A DNA stretch of 48,764 bases, from positions 1 to 48,764 of the IMG/VR virus record IMGVR_UViG_3300041955_000315; one strand, 5' to 3'. Positions 23,984 to 32,101 of the stretch are shown here, piece by piece. The number at the start of each line of letters is the position of its first letter. Position 1 is the stretch's first letter. The DNA comes from a virus. The notes under the pieces are model-generated. The model saw only the letters and a program-made list of their open reading frames with translations, made no database searches and was not told the DNA's origin. A program made the position numbers and the translations under genes.

Positions 23984-24528
23984 TAGGCCCCGCCGATCGT
24001 GGCAGCCGCCGGCTGACCGAGCTGCATGGCGGCGTAGCGGCCGCCGACGCTCGATGCGCCGGAGAGGAAGGTGCCGACGCCACCGATATCAGCGCCGATC
24101 GGCGCCTGCTGCGCTTCCGACGTAAGCAACTGCGATTGCGCGATATCGCTCACGCCGGAGACTTCGTAGCCGTAGGCCTCGCGTGCGGTATTCGACCGGA
24201 TGGTGAGCGCATCGGTCGCACCCACCTTGCCCATCGCCTGCCGGACATTAGCCGCAGATCCGGTATTGACGTCGATATTGGAGGCGCCCTGTGCGGCCTT
24301 GGCGCTGCCCACACGCTGTGCGGTCTTCATGCCTTCCGCGGCGACTTTCGCTTCGCCGGATTGAGCGGTCCAGGTGGCATTTTGCTGAGCGATTAAAGCG
24401 TTATTACGCGCGACCTGCGCCTGATAATCGGCGGCGTTCGCCTGCGCTCGGCCTTGTTCGACCATGCCGCCAGCCGAAACCGCAGCACCTATTCCGCCGA
24501 CCACCAAAGCTGCAAGCGGAAGTCCCAT
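23983..24528 (-). CDS. gp14-like internal virion protein
   Basis: 181 residues. A hydrophobic Gly/Ala N-terminus (PLAALVVGGIGAAVSAGGMV) precedes a long helix with Gln/Asn (RAQANAADYQAQVARNNALIAQQNA) and a glycine-rich end. This is the plan of T7 gp14-type core proteins, which form a pore in the outer membrane during ejection; the NTAREAYGYE segment is also seen in that group. It lies between the gp13-like protein and the lysozyme protein, matching the T7 order. Confidence 0.7.
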   Translation of the reverse strand: MGLPLAALVVGGIGAAVSAGGMVEQGRAQANAADYQAQVARNNALIAQQNATWTAQSGEAKVAAEGMKTAQRVGSAKAAQGASNIDVNTGSAANVRQAMGKVGATDALTIRSNTAREAYGYEVSGVSDIAQSQLLTSEAQQAPIGADIGGVGTFLSGASSVGGRYAAMQLGQPAAATIGGA

Positions 24529-24990
24529 TTAGGCCTCGATCCAAAAACATCGAAAAAGCGCATTCTTCGGCCCGATCGGGCTGGGTTTATCAAGTATAAA
24601 ACCCAAACCCTCAAGCAACCGGATTGCCTTGGGATAATCCGCTGCGACGTAGTTTTCGAGCCGTGGCTTGATCTTGAGCATGAGCGCGAGCTCGGCCTTG
24701 GCTATACGAAAAAAAGAGACCGGAACACGGTCGCAGACCGTGCCGGTCATCAGCCACGGTGCACCGGTGTCGGATAGAATCTCGCCGCCGATCCCCCAGA
24801 TCGCCGCAACGACGCCGTCGACCGTGGCGACTTTCGGCGGCGTCAGGCTGGCGCGGAACGACGCGCGCAACACGCGCCGCGGATCCCGATTAAAAGCTGC
24901 TATCTCAGCGCGATCACCGGCTCGTAGCGTGCGTGCCAATGCGTAGACGTCTTCGATGGCAGCCAAGCGGATTTCAATCTTGGCTGCCAT
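24529..24990 (-). CDS. gp13-like GNAT-fold virion assembly protein
   Basis: 153 residues with an acetyltransferase-like (GNAT) plan: IEIRLAAIEDVYALARTLRAGDR at the start, VDGVVAAIWGIGG, then ENYVAADYPKAIRLLEGLGF. In podoviruses proteins of this form (the DUF2833 type) occupy the place of T7 gp13 and help to assemble the internal core; acetylation activity is usually not shown. The next gene follows directly. A 62-base spacer after the tail tube gene carries nothing I recognise. Confidence 0.7.
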   Translation of the reverse strand: MAAKIEIRLAAIEDVYALARTLRAGDRAEIAAFNRDPRRVLRASFRASLTPPKVATVDGVVAAIWGIGGEILSDTGAPWLMTGTVCDRVPVSFFRIAKAELALMLKIKPRLENYVAADYPKAIRLLEGLGFILDKPSPIGPKNALFRCFWIEA

Positions 24991-25052
24991 CGGTGCCTTT
25001 TAGTGCAGGGGCAAAATTGCGTCTGGTGTCTCTTGGTGTCGTTTGGCAGCCA

Positions 25053-28000
25053 TCAGGGCACAGGCGTGTCGCCCGTCGCAAATTTCGGTAGAAACGCCAA
25101 AATTTGCATTGGCAACGGGAAATCCTGTTGCGCGGCGATCATGCCCGGTGACGCGCTCTGCCCCGGCGTGTTCCAATCGTCATCGATCGGAATGTAATGA
25201 TCACCGGTAAACAAAGGCAGATAGGAATTAGGTCCGAGCTGGTTCTGCTGCTCGGGGATCAGCGCCATCTTGCCCCACGGATAATTGCCCCAGGGCACGT
25301 TGGCGCCGTTTTCTTGCGCCGAAGCGTTGGGCTGGTTCGCCCCCAGCTTGACGCCGCGGCTCTTTTCGATGCGCACGGTGACGCCGATCACTTTCTTGCG
25401 CTCGTCCTGGATCATCTCGCCTTCTTTTTGCAGGTGCAGCGATTGCACCTGTGCCTGGAACGGGAGGCCGACGGTCACGGCGCTCGCCGGAGAGGCAAGC
25501 GCGATCGCGCCGTTCGTCACAACGCTCGGCGGGATAACCGCGCCGTCGGCCAGCCCGGTCACGGTCATGCCCTCGAGGTGATTGAGCCCCGTGAGCGTTG
25601 TGACCGGTGTTGCGATGGTCCAGCTGCCGGCGGCAGCCGGGAGCGGCATCTGCGGCAGGTTCGACGCAATATCCGGCGTCAAATTCGTGATATTAATCAG
25701 GATGTTACAGATTAACTGTGTGGGGGAAACAAAGGCGGCGACCACCGCCTTGCCGCCGCCCATGCGGATGATCTGCCCGGGAACCCCGGTATTGACCCCA
25801 TCGAAGACCGCGGCCGACGCCGTAAAAGGCACGCCTTGGCCGGTAGCTGCCCCGGCCGTGAGGCTGGCGGCCGGCGAGGTCATAGGGAGCGCAACGCCGG
25901 CGTCGACGCACCAGCAGGCTTCCGCATTGAACCACAACCTGTTGTCGAGACGCTCGACAAAATACCCGTAGGCATTTTTACCGGCGATGAAGCGCTTGAC
26001 CACGATATAGACCGCATCGACCGGCGGCTCGGAAGCGACCGCGACCGAGACCACCTGGCCATTGGTGTCATGGCGCGCCCAGGCGACGAGCTCTTGTTCT
26101 TTCAGGTAGGTGAGCGAAAGCAAAACGCCGTCGTCGCGTACCGCCCACACAATGCGGTAGGGCGAACGGGCCCAAGCCCATTGCACGAGCTGGTGGCCAT
26201 CGAAAAGATGGTTAGAGAGCTCGGTGAGGTCATCACCGGCATAAGTGTTCGTGAAAAAGTTATAGACGTTGTCGCGCACCGCCGAATCAAGTGCGTCGAC
26301 ATAAAGAAAATGCGCGCCAATGCGGATCGGCGGCAGCGTCGGCGAAAAGCCATAGCTTTCCTGCGCGGTCGCATTCTGGCTTGCCGGGGTGAGCGGCGTG
26401 GCCGGACCGGAAGCGCCGGCGAGCTGCCAGCAGTCGAGCCCGGTGCAAACGATGAGGCCGCCCGGCATCGGCACCATCCATTGAATGCCGTTGACTTGCT
26501 GGGCCCAGGGCGAACCGGTGATGGCGTCCGAATCGATCGGCGGATCGGCCTGGTCGAGATTGGTGAAGGCGCCCGGCTGCGTGAAAAAATAAGTGTCCGG
26601 GTCGTTCAGGCTGTCGGCATAGCCACGCCGTTCCTGGAAGTAGGTCACGACGCCGGGATAAGTGCCGCTTTCCGGACCGACCACTAGCGTGCCGGTGGCA
26701 CCCGCGCCGCTGCCGCTGTCGGCGACCACCAGCGCATCGCCCGGTTGATAGAGTTCCCCGGCGTTTTCGAGGATGTAGGCGACCACCGCGCCACCGACCA
26801 CCACCGGGATAATCACCGCGCCGCTGCCGGTGGCCGACGTGATGCTGGCCGAGACCGTGGCTTGCGTGTAGCTGCCGCCGCCGGCGCCGGGCGTCACGTC
26901 CAGGATCTGTCCCGGCGCAAACGGATCAAGATGCAGCGGCGGCGTGGTCGCAGTATCCGCGATGATGTTCTGGTCGACGTACTGAGTGCCGACCGCGCTG
27001 CCGATGAAACCGAAGGCCGAGCCGATCGGCACTGTCGCCGGTGTCGCCGACCCGGTCTGCGTATCCCAAATTGCCGCCGGCGCTTTGTAGATGTTGTAGG
27101 CACCGGCGTTGGGCACCGCGGCCCATGTGATCGTAATCGAGCCCGCCGTCACCGAGATATCGACCGAGCCCGTGCTATTGCTCGCCGGTGTGTAGCCGAT
27201 CGGCGAAGCAACGCTTTCTTCGCCGGTGGTGGCATCAATCGCGGTGACGCAATAGGCGTATTGTGCGGCCGCTTGGTAATTGGCCGAGGATAGATCCGAG
27301 ATCGTAGTTGAGGGCACCGCGGTACAGGTTGCCGGTGCCGCGATCGAGGAAGCAAAATTGGTTGCGTTCAGCGTCCAATTATTCCCGGCAAGTCGATCAA
27401 GGTCCTCCGGCGCGTATTCGTTGCCCGAGATCGGATTTGACAGCACCAGCGACATAAGATCGGCGGATTGCGCCAGCTTGAGGTAAGGTAGATCGCTCGC
27501 ACGATAGGGCGTCGCGACCGTATAGATGCGCGCGATCATGCCGCCGCCGGCATAGGCGCCGAAGGGAAGCGAATTCACCGGCACGCCAAACGTATCGGTG
27601 AGGTTGAAATTATTGCCGGCGACGTTCTGCGCGATGAAGGTCTGCGCGTCGATCTGTGTCATGCCGAGGGCGCCGGAGATATAAAGCCAATCGCCGTTCT
27701 TGAAATTGTGGCCGGGCACGTCGAGCGAGATCGGGTTGGCTTGGCTCGCGGTCGAAATCGCAAACGGCGCTTCGGTGATATAGCCGCCGTTGGCGATGAA
27801 GCGCACGTAGAAGTCGCCGAATTCCAGAAAGTACGATTGCCCTACCTTGAACTGAAACGCGACCAGGCGCGGCGGGGTCGAGGACGCGCTTGCCGCTTGC
27901 AGCGCCTTACCGACATAAGCCGTGCCGGGCCGGCTGTAGGCACCACCGCGGATCGAGACAAACATGTTCCGCATGGTCGAAGCGCCGATGCGGAATTTGA

Positions 28001-28076
28001 TATGATCTGTATGTCCCCAAAAGCTCGGGGATAATTCGCCGGCGGCGAATGAAGGCTGAATGACGGACGCCGTCAT
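25053..28076 (-). CDS. Tail tubular protein B (nozzle) with inserted Ig-like domains
   Basis: 1007 residues. The N-terminus (IQPSFAAGELSPSFWGHTD, RNMFVSIRGGAYSRPGTAYVG) is the standard opening of podovirus nozzle proteins. Residues about 110-185 resemble an FCCH-type module (GHNFKNGDWLYISGALGM, DAQTFIAQNV). A fibronectin-III-like segment follows (YAYCVTAIDATTGEESVASP, ITITWAAVPNAGAYNIYKA), and then nozzle-type sequence (QERRGYADS, DPDTYFFTQPGAF). It forms the distal tail tube. ATG 28076 has no clear ribosome site and lies next to a divergent gene. Confidence 0.8.
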   Translation of the reverse strand: MTASVIQPSFAAGELSPSFWGHTDHIKFRIGASTMRNMFVSIRGGAYSRPGTAYVGKALQAASASSTPPRLVAFQFKVGQSYFLEFGDFYVRFIANGGYITEAPFAISTASQANPISLDVPGHNFKNGDWLYISGALGMTQIDAQTFIAQNVAGNNFNLTDTFGVPVNSLPFGAYAGGGMIARIYTVATPYRASDLPYLKLAQSADLMSLVLSNPISGNEYAPEDLDRLAGNNWTLNATNFASSIAAPATCTAVPSTTISDLSSANYQAAAQYAYCVTAIDATTGEESVASPIGYTPASNSTGSVDISVTAGSITITWAAVPNAGAYNIYKAPAAIWDTQTGSATPATVPIGSAFGFIGSAVGTQYVDQNIIADTATTPPLHLDPFAPGQILDVTPGAGGGSYTQATVSASITSATGSGAVIIPVVVGGAVVAYILENAGELYQPGDALVVADSGSGAGATGTLVVGPESGTYPGVVTYFQERRGYADSLNDPDTYFFTQPGAFTNLDQADPPIDSDAITGSPWAQQVNGIQWMVPMPGGLIVCTGLDCWQLAGASGPATPLTPASQNATAQESYGFSPTLPPIRIGAHFLYVDALDSAVRDNVYNFFTNTYAGDDLTELSNHLFDGHQLVQWAWARSPYRIVWAVRDDGVLLSLTYLKEQELVAWARHDTNGQVVSVAVASEPPVDAVYIVVKRFIAGKNAYGYFVERLDNRLWFNAEACWCVDAGVALPMTSPAASLTAGAATGQGVPFTASAAVFDGVNTGVPGQIIRMGGGKAVVAAFVSPTQLICNILINITNLTPDIASNLPQMPLPAAAGSWTIATPVTTLTGLNHLEGMTVTGLADGAVIPPSVVTNGAIALASPASAVTVGLPFQAQVQSLHLQKEGEMIQDERKKVIGVTVRIEKSRGVKLGANQPNASAQENGANVPWGNYPWGKMALIPEQQNQLGPNSYLPLFTGDHYIPIDDDWNTPGQSASPGMIAAQQDFPLPMQILAFLPKFATGDTPVP

Positions 28077-28091
28077 GCTATAAGGCGCATG

Positions 28092-28109
28092 CCGTGCGTC
28101 GAAGCACGG
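28092..28109. other. Hairpin in the divergent spacer
   Basis: CCGTGC (28092-28097) pairs with GCACGG (28104-28109) over GTCGAA. It lies in the 53 bases between the nozzle start and the rightward small gene, so it would fall in the leader of one or the other transcript. Confidence 0.4.
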
Positions 28110-28129
28110 TCAAATCATGGGGAAAAGAA

Positions 28130-28387
28130 ATGGCTACGCAACCAGTAGGAAAATCGGGCCAAGCCGCCGCCTGCCTAACCGCTGACGCCCAACACTTGGT
28201 CGACCGTCTCGCCGAAATCTCGACGCGCATTGTGAAGCTTTGCATTACCCTCCACGGCGCCGAGCCTCGCGATGCCTCGTCTGAAAAGCCGGAGCCCCCG
28301 AGTTCGATGCGTCGAAGTATCGACAAAGCCCATACTATCGCAGCGCAGATCGAGAGCGAGCTTACGAGCATCGAAAATCGGCTCTAG
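28130..28387 (+). CDS. Lone rightward small helical protein (moron candidate)
   Basis: 85 residues from ATG 28130, after GGGGAAAAG; the frame could start earlier at 28094. Two helices (ADAQHLVDRLAEISTRIVKLC and SMRRSIDKAHTIAAQIESELTSIENRL) flank a polar Pro-rich linker. It runs against all neighbours, and its TAG overlaps the stop of the leftward tail tube gene through CTAG. A single reversed gene inserted between conserved tail genes is the usual position of a moron. The opposite strand is also open but reads less like protein. Confidence 0.55.
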   Translation: MATQPVGKSGQAAACLTADAQHLVDRLAEISTRIVKLCITLHGAEPRDASSEKPEPPSSMRRSIDKAHTIAAQIESELTSIENRL

Positions 28388-29211
28388 TAGGTCAGACCGC
28401 CCGGGAAACCAAAACTGTCCCACGGTGCCGTGAACGTGCCGCCGGCGGGTCGATAGGAGCCGCCGTCGCGCACCGAGATCCAATCGGGTTGGTGATCCTG
28501 CACTTGCGGGCCCTCGTTGCCGTCCGACATGCGCGCCGCATCAAGCATTGCCTTGGCAATACCCATCGCCGCGTTGGCCATCGTGACTGACCCGTTCAAT
28601 CCAGGTGCGAGCCAAACGGCGAGCGCCGACTTGGCGCCCATAAGGAACTGCGAATCCCAAAGGCCGATGTTCGTGAGGCGGCGCGTATAGACCAACTGCG
28701 CATTGCAGAGATCGGTCAGCAGCACCTGTAGCTCATCGCCTTGCGCATCGACGTCGACCGCGACAGTGAACGGAATCGCGGTATTGCCCCAGCGTTTCGG
28801 AAGCATGAGCCCGCCGGCCGAAGTGAGCGGCGGTGAGGACGCTGAAGGCGTGAGTTGCGGAACAAGAAAGCGCGCCTTCAGGCAATCCGGCGGTAATGCG
28901 TACTCATATAGCCAGGGCTGCGGCGGCGGCGTCAGCGCTGGATTGGCGATCGCTTCTGCTGTGCCCTGCGCGGCCTTCAACAGCTGCAGCGGCGGTGGCT
29001 GGGTCGAGCCGAGTGAGCCGGATTGAAAGCGGAGGCAATTCCAGTGCGCCGAACGGGCGAAGGCATCGACGGTCGGTTGATAAAGTTGTGTGCAGACATC
29101 ACCGGCCGGAGTGCCGTCGCTTGGATTGATCGATTGGACCTGCGCACGCGCCGCCACCTGTAGCAGCGCCAGATTGCAGAGCTGCACCGGGCTGGTGACG
29201 GTCGACGCCAT
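28384..29211 (-). CDS. Tail tubular protein A (gatekeeper/adaptor)
   Basis: 275 residues. The N-terminal part (SPVQLCNLALLQVAARAQVQSI, AGDVCTQLYQPTVDAFARSAHWN) is the helical start of T7 gp11-like adaptors, followed by PWLYEYALPPDCLKARFL and, near the end, AKSALAVWLAPGLNG with a helix. It joins the portal to the nozzle and is encoded just before the nozzle gene, as in T7. No domain is missing by length. Confidence 0.8.
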   Translation of the reverse strand: MASTVTSPVQLCNLALLQVAARAQVQSINPSDGTPAGDVCTQLYQPTVDAFARSAHWNCLRFQSGSLGSTQPPPLQLLKAAQGTAEAIANPALTPPPQPWLYEYALPPDCLKARFLVPQLTPSASSPPLTSAGGLMLPKRWGNTAIPFTVAVDVDAQGDELQVLLTDLCNAQLVYTRRLTNIGLWDSQFLMGAKSALAVWLAPGLNGSVTMANAAMGIAKAMLDAARMSDGNEGPQVQDHQPDWISVRDGGSYRPAGGTFTAPWDSFGFPGGLTY

Positions 29212-29220
29212 GGCAAACTC

Positions 29221-29592
29221 CTAGCGGCGGCCGTCGCCGGCGGTCACGCGCGGGCGCACAAATTGGCAGCGCTCGGTCGCCTGCCGCGGCGCGTCGTTAG
29301 TGAAATTCAGCGACACTCCAAACGGATCATTGAGCGGGCCGTAACTATTGCCGTCGTTCGACCCCTCGATCACGATATTGCCGCCCGCCCCGAAAGTGCC
29401 GACCACCTGGAAACTGCAATCGGCCCAGGACGGCAACTGCATCGGCTGGCCGCTGTCGAGGGTGGCGAAGGTCAATGGCGGGACGCTGGGCAATTGCCAG
29501 GCCGCCGATGGCCCCCACACCACCAGCGCGGTATCGTTACCGCCGACGGTTGTGTTGGGCGTGTAGACGATATTGCCGGGAACGACGGACAT
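29221..29592 (-). CDS. Small beta-structured virion protein
   Basis: 123 residues of mainly beta character: VVPGNIVYTPNTTVGGND, ADCSFQVVGTFGAGGNIVIEGSNDG, and a charged end (TERCQFVRPRVTAGDGRR). The VVGTFGAGGxxxIEGSNDG strand pair is common in small phage structural proteins (decoration or tail completion). It follows the staple-like gene by one codon-space and precedes tail tubular protein A. Structural role likely, exact role unknown. Confidence 0.65.
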   Translation of the reverse strand: MSVVPGNIVYTPNTTVGGNDTALVVWGPSAAWQLPSVPPLTFATLDSGQPMQLPSWADCSFQVVGTFGAGGNIVIEGSNDGNSYGPLNDPFGVSLNFTNDAPRQATERCQFVRPRVTAGDGRR

Positions 29593-29979
29593 TTAGGCCG
29601 CTTCCTTCTTTTCGCCGTAGCGGCGCTCGGCTTTCTCGCCGCGCACGCTTTCCTCGTTCTCTTCGTCCTCGCTCTCGATCGCCATATGCGTGATCTGCAA
29701 TTCGATGCGGTGGTCCTTATCCTTTTCCTTCTCGCGCGAGCTGACTGACGTAACCCGGGCGAGTGCGCAAAAATGGATCATGTCGCCGACTTCGCAGTCA
29801 CCGTCGATCTCGAACTTTTCGAGCTGTTCGTTTTCGAGACTGATGCAAAGCCCGTAAGGATATTTCGGGATGCTGTCAGCGATCGCCTGCATCGACGGCT
29901 TCGAGCTGCGTTCGTCGACTTCCTTATTGACCTGCTCCGGAGTCTTGGCCATGTCGACCATCTTGGCGAAGTGAGCCAT
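29593..29979 (-). CDS. Capsid staple-like protein
   Basis: 128 residues from ATG 29979 (MAHFAKMVDMAKTPE); a GTG/ATG four codons earlier is less likely. YPYGLCISLENEQLEKFEI, CEVGDMIHFCALARVTSVS and HRIELQITHMAI in this order match the family called capsid staple proteins in phages. The acidic tail ends ERRYGEKK, sharing the R-Y-G element with three other small proteins here. It would clip capsomers together after head expansion. Confidence 0.65.
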   Translation of the reverse strand: MAHFAKMVDMAKTPEQVNKEVDERSSKPSMQAIADSIPKYPYGLCISLENEQLEKFEIDGDCEVGDMIHFCALARVTSVSSREKEKDKDHRIELQITHMAIESEDEENEESVRGEKAERRYGEKKEAA

Positions 29980-30015
29980 TGGTAGCCTCACGATTAAATT
30001 GTTACGGAGAGGAGA

Positions 30016-31728
30016 TTAAGCAGCCGCGTCCAGACCGAGCGGTCGATTGTCGTTGGAAGGCGGGTCAAGATCGCGTTTGAGTAGATAATTATAGTTCACG
30101 TTGAAGCTGTTGATCGTTGCAGAGCCCGATCCCTGCTGTGGTTCTGCGCCGATCCCAATTCCGTTAAAGTATTCCGTACCTGCGATAATTCCCTGTGAAA
30201 TCATGAAAGCAAACATCGCTTTAAGATCGATCGTCTTAACAAGAATATCACTAGCATCTTGCGGCATGACCAAAATTTCGGGAGTAGTGCCGCTTTTCAC
30301 ACCTATGGTCCACACAAAGCTGTTGGCATCAGTATAAGTATAAAGCGGAGATAACCCATTTATATAACTGGAAAGATACGATGGCGTATGCAAACAAATA
30401 AAAACCTCAAAAAGATATGTCGAACCATCAGCGGCGGAAGTCAGATAGCCATCGTAAGATACGTCATATTTTGTCCCGTCGCCAGTGACGCTTATATTGT
30501 GCGCGAGCGTAAGCGTACTGATAGCACTGACTTGCTTTGATGTCGGCAGTATTGGAGCAGCGATACCGCTTTGATAGTATCCGTACATGATGCTTGGGTA
30601 GCTATAGGCATTGTACGTTGCAGGTGTGTTGGGCCACGACCAAGTAAGAACAGTGCTGTTCGGGAAAGATGCCACAGGGACAGAAATTGTCTGCGTGAAA
30701 TCCGTGCCGTTGACCAGACTGCCACGATTCCATGTGCTGTTGTAAGCAAGATAAGTTGCATCACCATAGGAAGCGCTGTTTGCACTTAACGTTAAGGTTG
30801 GCCCAGAAGGAGAATATGCTGTACCCCAGTAATTATGTTCATTGTTACTCAGTGCAATTCGCTGTGCGAAAGTCAGTGCAGCTTCAGAGAATAGTGCTTC
30901 AGCAATATACCCCCCAGCGAGATCACCACTGCCATCATTACCAATAAACAAAGGTGTCCCAGACCACTGCCTGCTGCCAATAGTTCCAATAGTATCCGCT
31001 CCGTCGATATTTATTATGCCATTTGACGCTGCACCGTTAGATACAAATTGCCCCGCGTGCCATGCGTTATCAGCGGCGGCAGCCGTAAGGATCGGCGCGC
31101 CGTTATACAAGCTCCATGTATTGCCATTTCCCCCAGCAACTTCCCCGTAAGAAAGAGCAGATTGCCCACCCATTATGTTCCCCGAAGCGGAAGACGTTTG
31201 AAAGGAAACAATGCTGTAGCTTACCGCGCTCGCTGTGAATGTCGCAGCAGGAGTATAACCAACCGCCGTGTTTGTGAAATCGGCGTAAGGCAAACCATTT
31301 GAACCCCCAGACAAATGAAGGGTGGCCGACGTTCCTGTATTTGGTGAATCGTTTCCGTTTCCAGTTTGGTCGTACCATTTAGCAATTGTACAAGTTGTCG
31401 AAGCACAAAAAGTCGTTGCTGTTGCAACGTCGAGGTTGCCCCTGGCAAGAACGTTTATATCTCGGCTAGTGCTATCACTTGCTCGCGTGATATTGATCGC
31501 TTTGCCACCGCGGATGGCAGAGGCATGGCTGCACGCTCGCAGGCTATAACAGCTGGACGCCGCTGCAATGTCGGCAGGCCCAACATAATAAAACGAAGCT
31601 GCAACTCCCCCGTCCATAGCAAATCCGCCGCCAATCTGCGGAGTGACCGAGGAAGCGTGCGCGGCCGAAAAGGCGACCGCAAATCCAAACAGAGCGAAAA
31701 GGAAATGTATTTTATTGAGTATCAACAT
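30016..31728 (-). CDS. Secreted fibre with AbfB-like lectin and GH12-like hydrolase domains
   Basis: 570 residues from ATG 31728, which overlaps the previous gene by 17 bases. A Sec signal ends AHA-SS. Residues about 60-300 resemble the GH54/AbfB catalytic-type sandwich (TTFCASTTCTIAKWYDQTGNGND). Residues about 320-545 follow the GH12 cellulase/xyloglucanase plan: YLAYNSTWNRG, LTWSWPNT, SYPSIMYGYY, then YLFEVFICL with E441 as nucleophile and AGTEYFNG with E519 as acid/base, 78 residues apart. The ending is LDPPSNDNRP. Base composition is clearly more AT-rich than its neighbours, a sign of recent transfer. It probably degrades a beta-glucan of the host surface; which glycan is unknown. Confidence 0.75.
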   Translation of the reverse strand: MLILNKIHFLFALFGFAVAFSAAHASSVTPQIGGGFAMDGGVAASFYYVGPADIAAASSCYSLRACSHASAIRGGKAINITRASDSTSRDINVLARGNLDVATATTFCASTTCTIAKWYDQTGNGNDSPNTGTSATLHLSGGSNGLPYADFTNTAVGYTPAATFTASAVSYSIVSFQTSSASGNIMGGQSALSYGEVAGGNGNTWSLYNGAPILTAAAADNAWHAGQFVSNGAASNGIINIDGADTIGTIGSRQWSGTPLFIGNDGSGDLAGGYIAEALFSEAALTFAQRIALSNNEHNYWGTAYSPSGPTLTLSANSASYGDATYLAYNSTWNRGSLVNGTDFTQTISVPVASFPNSTVLTWSWPNTPATYNAYSYPSIMYGYYQSGIAAPILPTSKQVSAISTLTLAHNISVTGDGTKYDVSYDGYLTSAADGSTYLFEVFICLHTPSYLSSYINGLSPLYTYTDANSFVWTIGVKSGTTPEILVMPQDASDILVKTIDLKAMFAFMISQGIIAGTEYFNGIGIGAEPQQGSGSATINSFNVNYNYLLKRDLDPPSNDNRPLGLDAAA

Positions 31729-32101
31729 AGAGCGTGTCGGATGTTGTTGCACAAGTCCCCTGCAGGGCATCGCTTGGCACATAGGGAAAATACCGCGTAT
31801 AGGAAGCACCTTGCGCCAATAAAATCGAGCGGCCGGCGGAGGCGACGGCGGTCCCCACAAACAGCCAGCAATTGTCCCCGTTCGTGTTATTGTTCTGGAT
31901 CGTCAGCGAGTGTCGCGGCCCTGGCAATCCGCCAACAAGGGTCACGGCCGAAAGTATCGTCTGAAACGCATTGCCGCTTGTGATGGTGACCGATCCATTA
32001 TTCGTCGGCGCATCGATCACCGGATTGTTTGCCGCCTGACCGAAGGCCAAGCGCAGCGATAATCCGAAAAAGAGCGCAGCGAGGATTGCGCAGCGTTTCA
32101 T
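31712..32101 (-). CDS. Secreted small beta protein partner of the GH12 fibre
   Basis: 129 residues from ATG 32101 (TGATG with the previous stop). A signal peptide (MKRCAILAALFFGLSLRLAFG-Q) is followed by PRHSLTIQNNNTNGDNCWLFVG, then GRSILLAQGASYTRYFPYVP. This is the same small beta-sandwich plan as the 121-residue protein beside the other fibres, so each fibre set carries one. Two cysteines (CWLF, GTCAT) could pair outside the cytoplasm. Probably a fibre cap or chaperone. Confidence 0.6.
   Translation of the reverse strand: MKRCAILAALFFGLSLRLAFGQAANNPVIDAPTNNGSVTITSGNAFQTILSAVTLVGGLPGPRHSLTIQNNNTNGDNCWLFVGTAVASAGRSILLAQGASYTRYFPYVPSDALQGTCATTSDTLYVDTQ

Noticed and set aside
28078-28371. Leftward open frame opposite the lone rightward gene
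   Set aside because: No ribosome site, irregular composition; the rightward frame has a better helix pattern. Not fully excluded.
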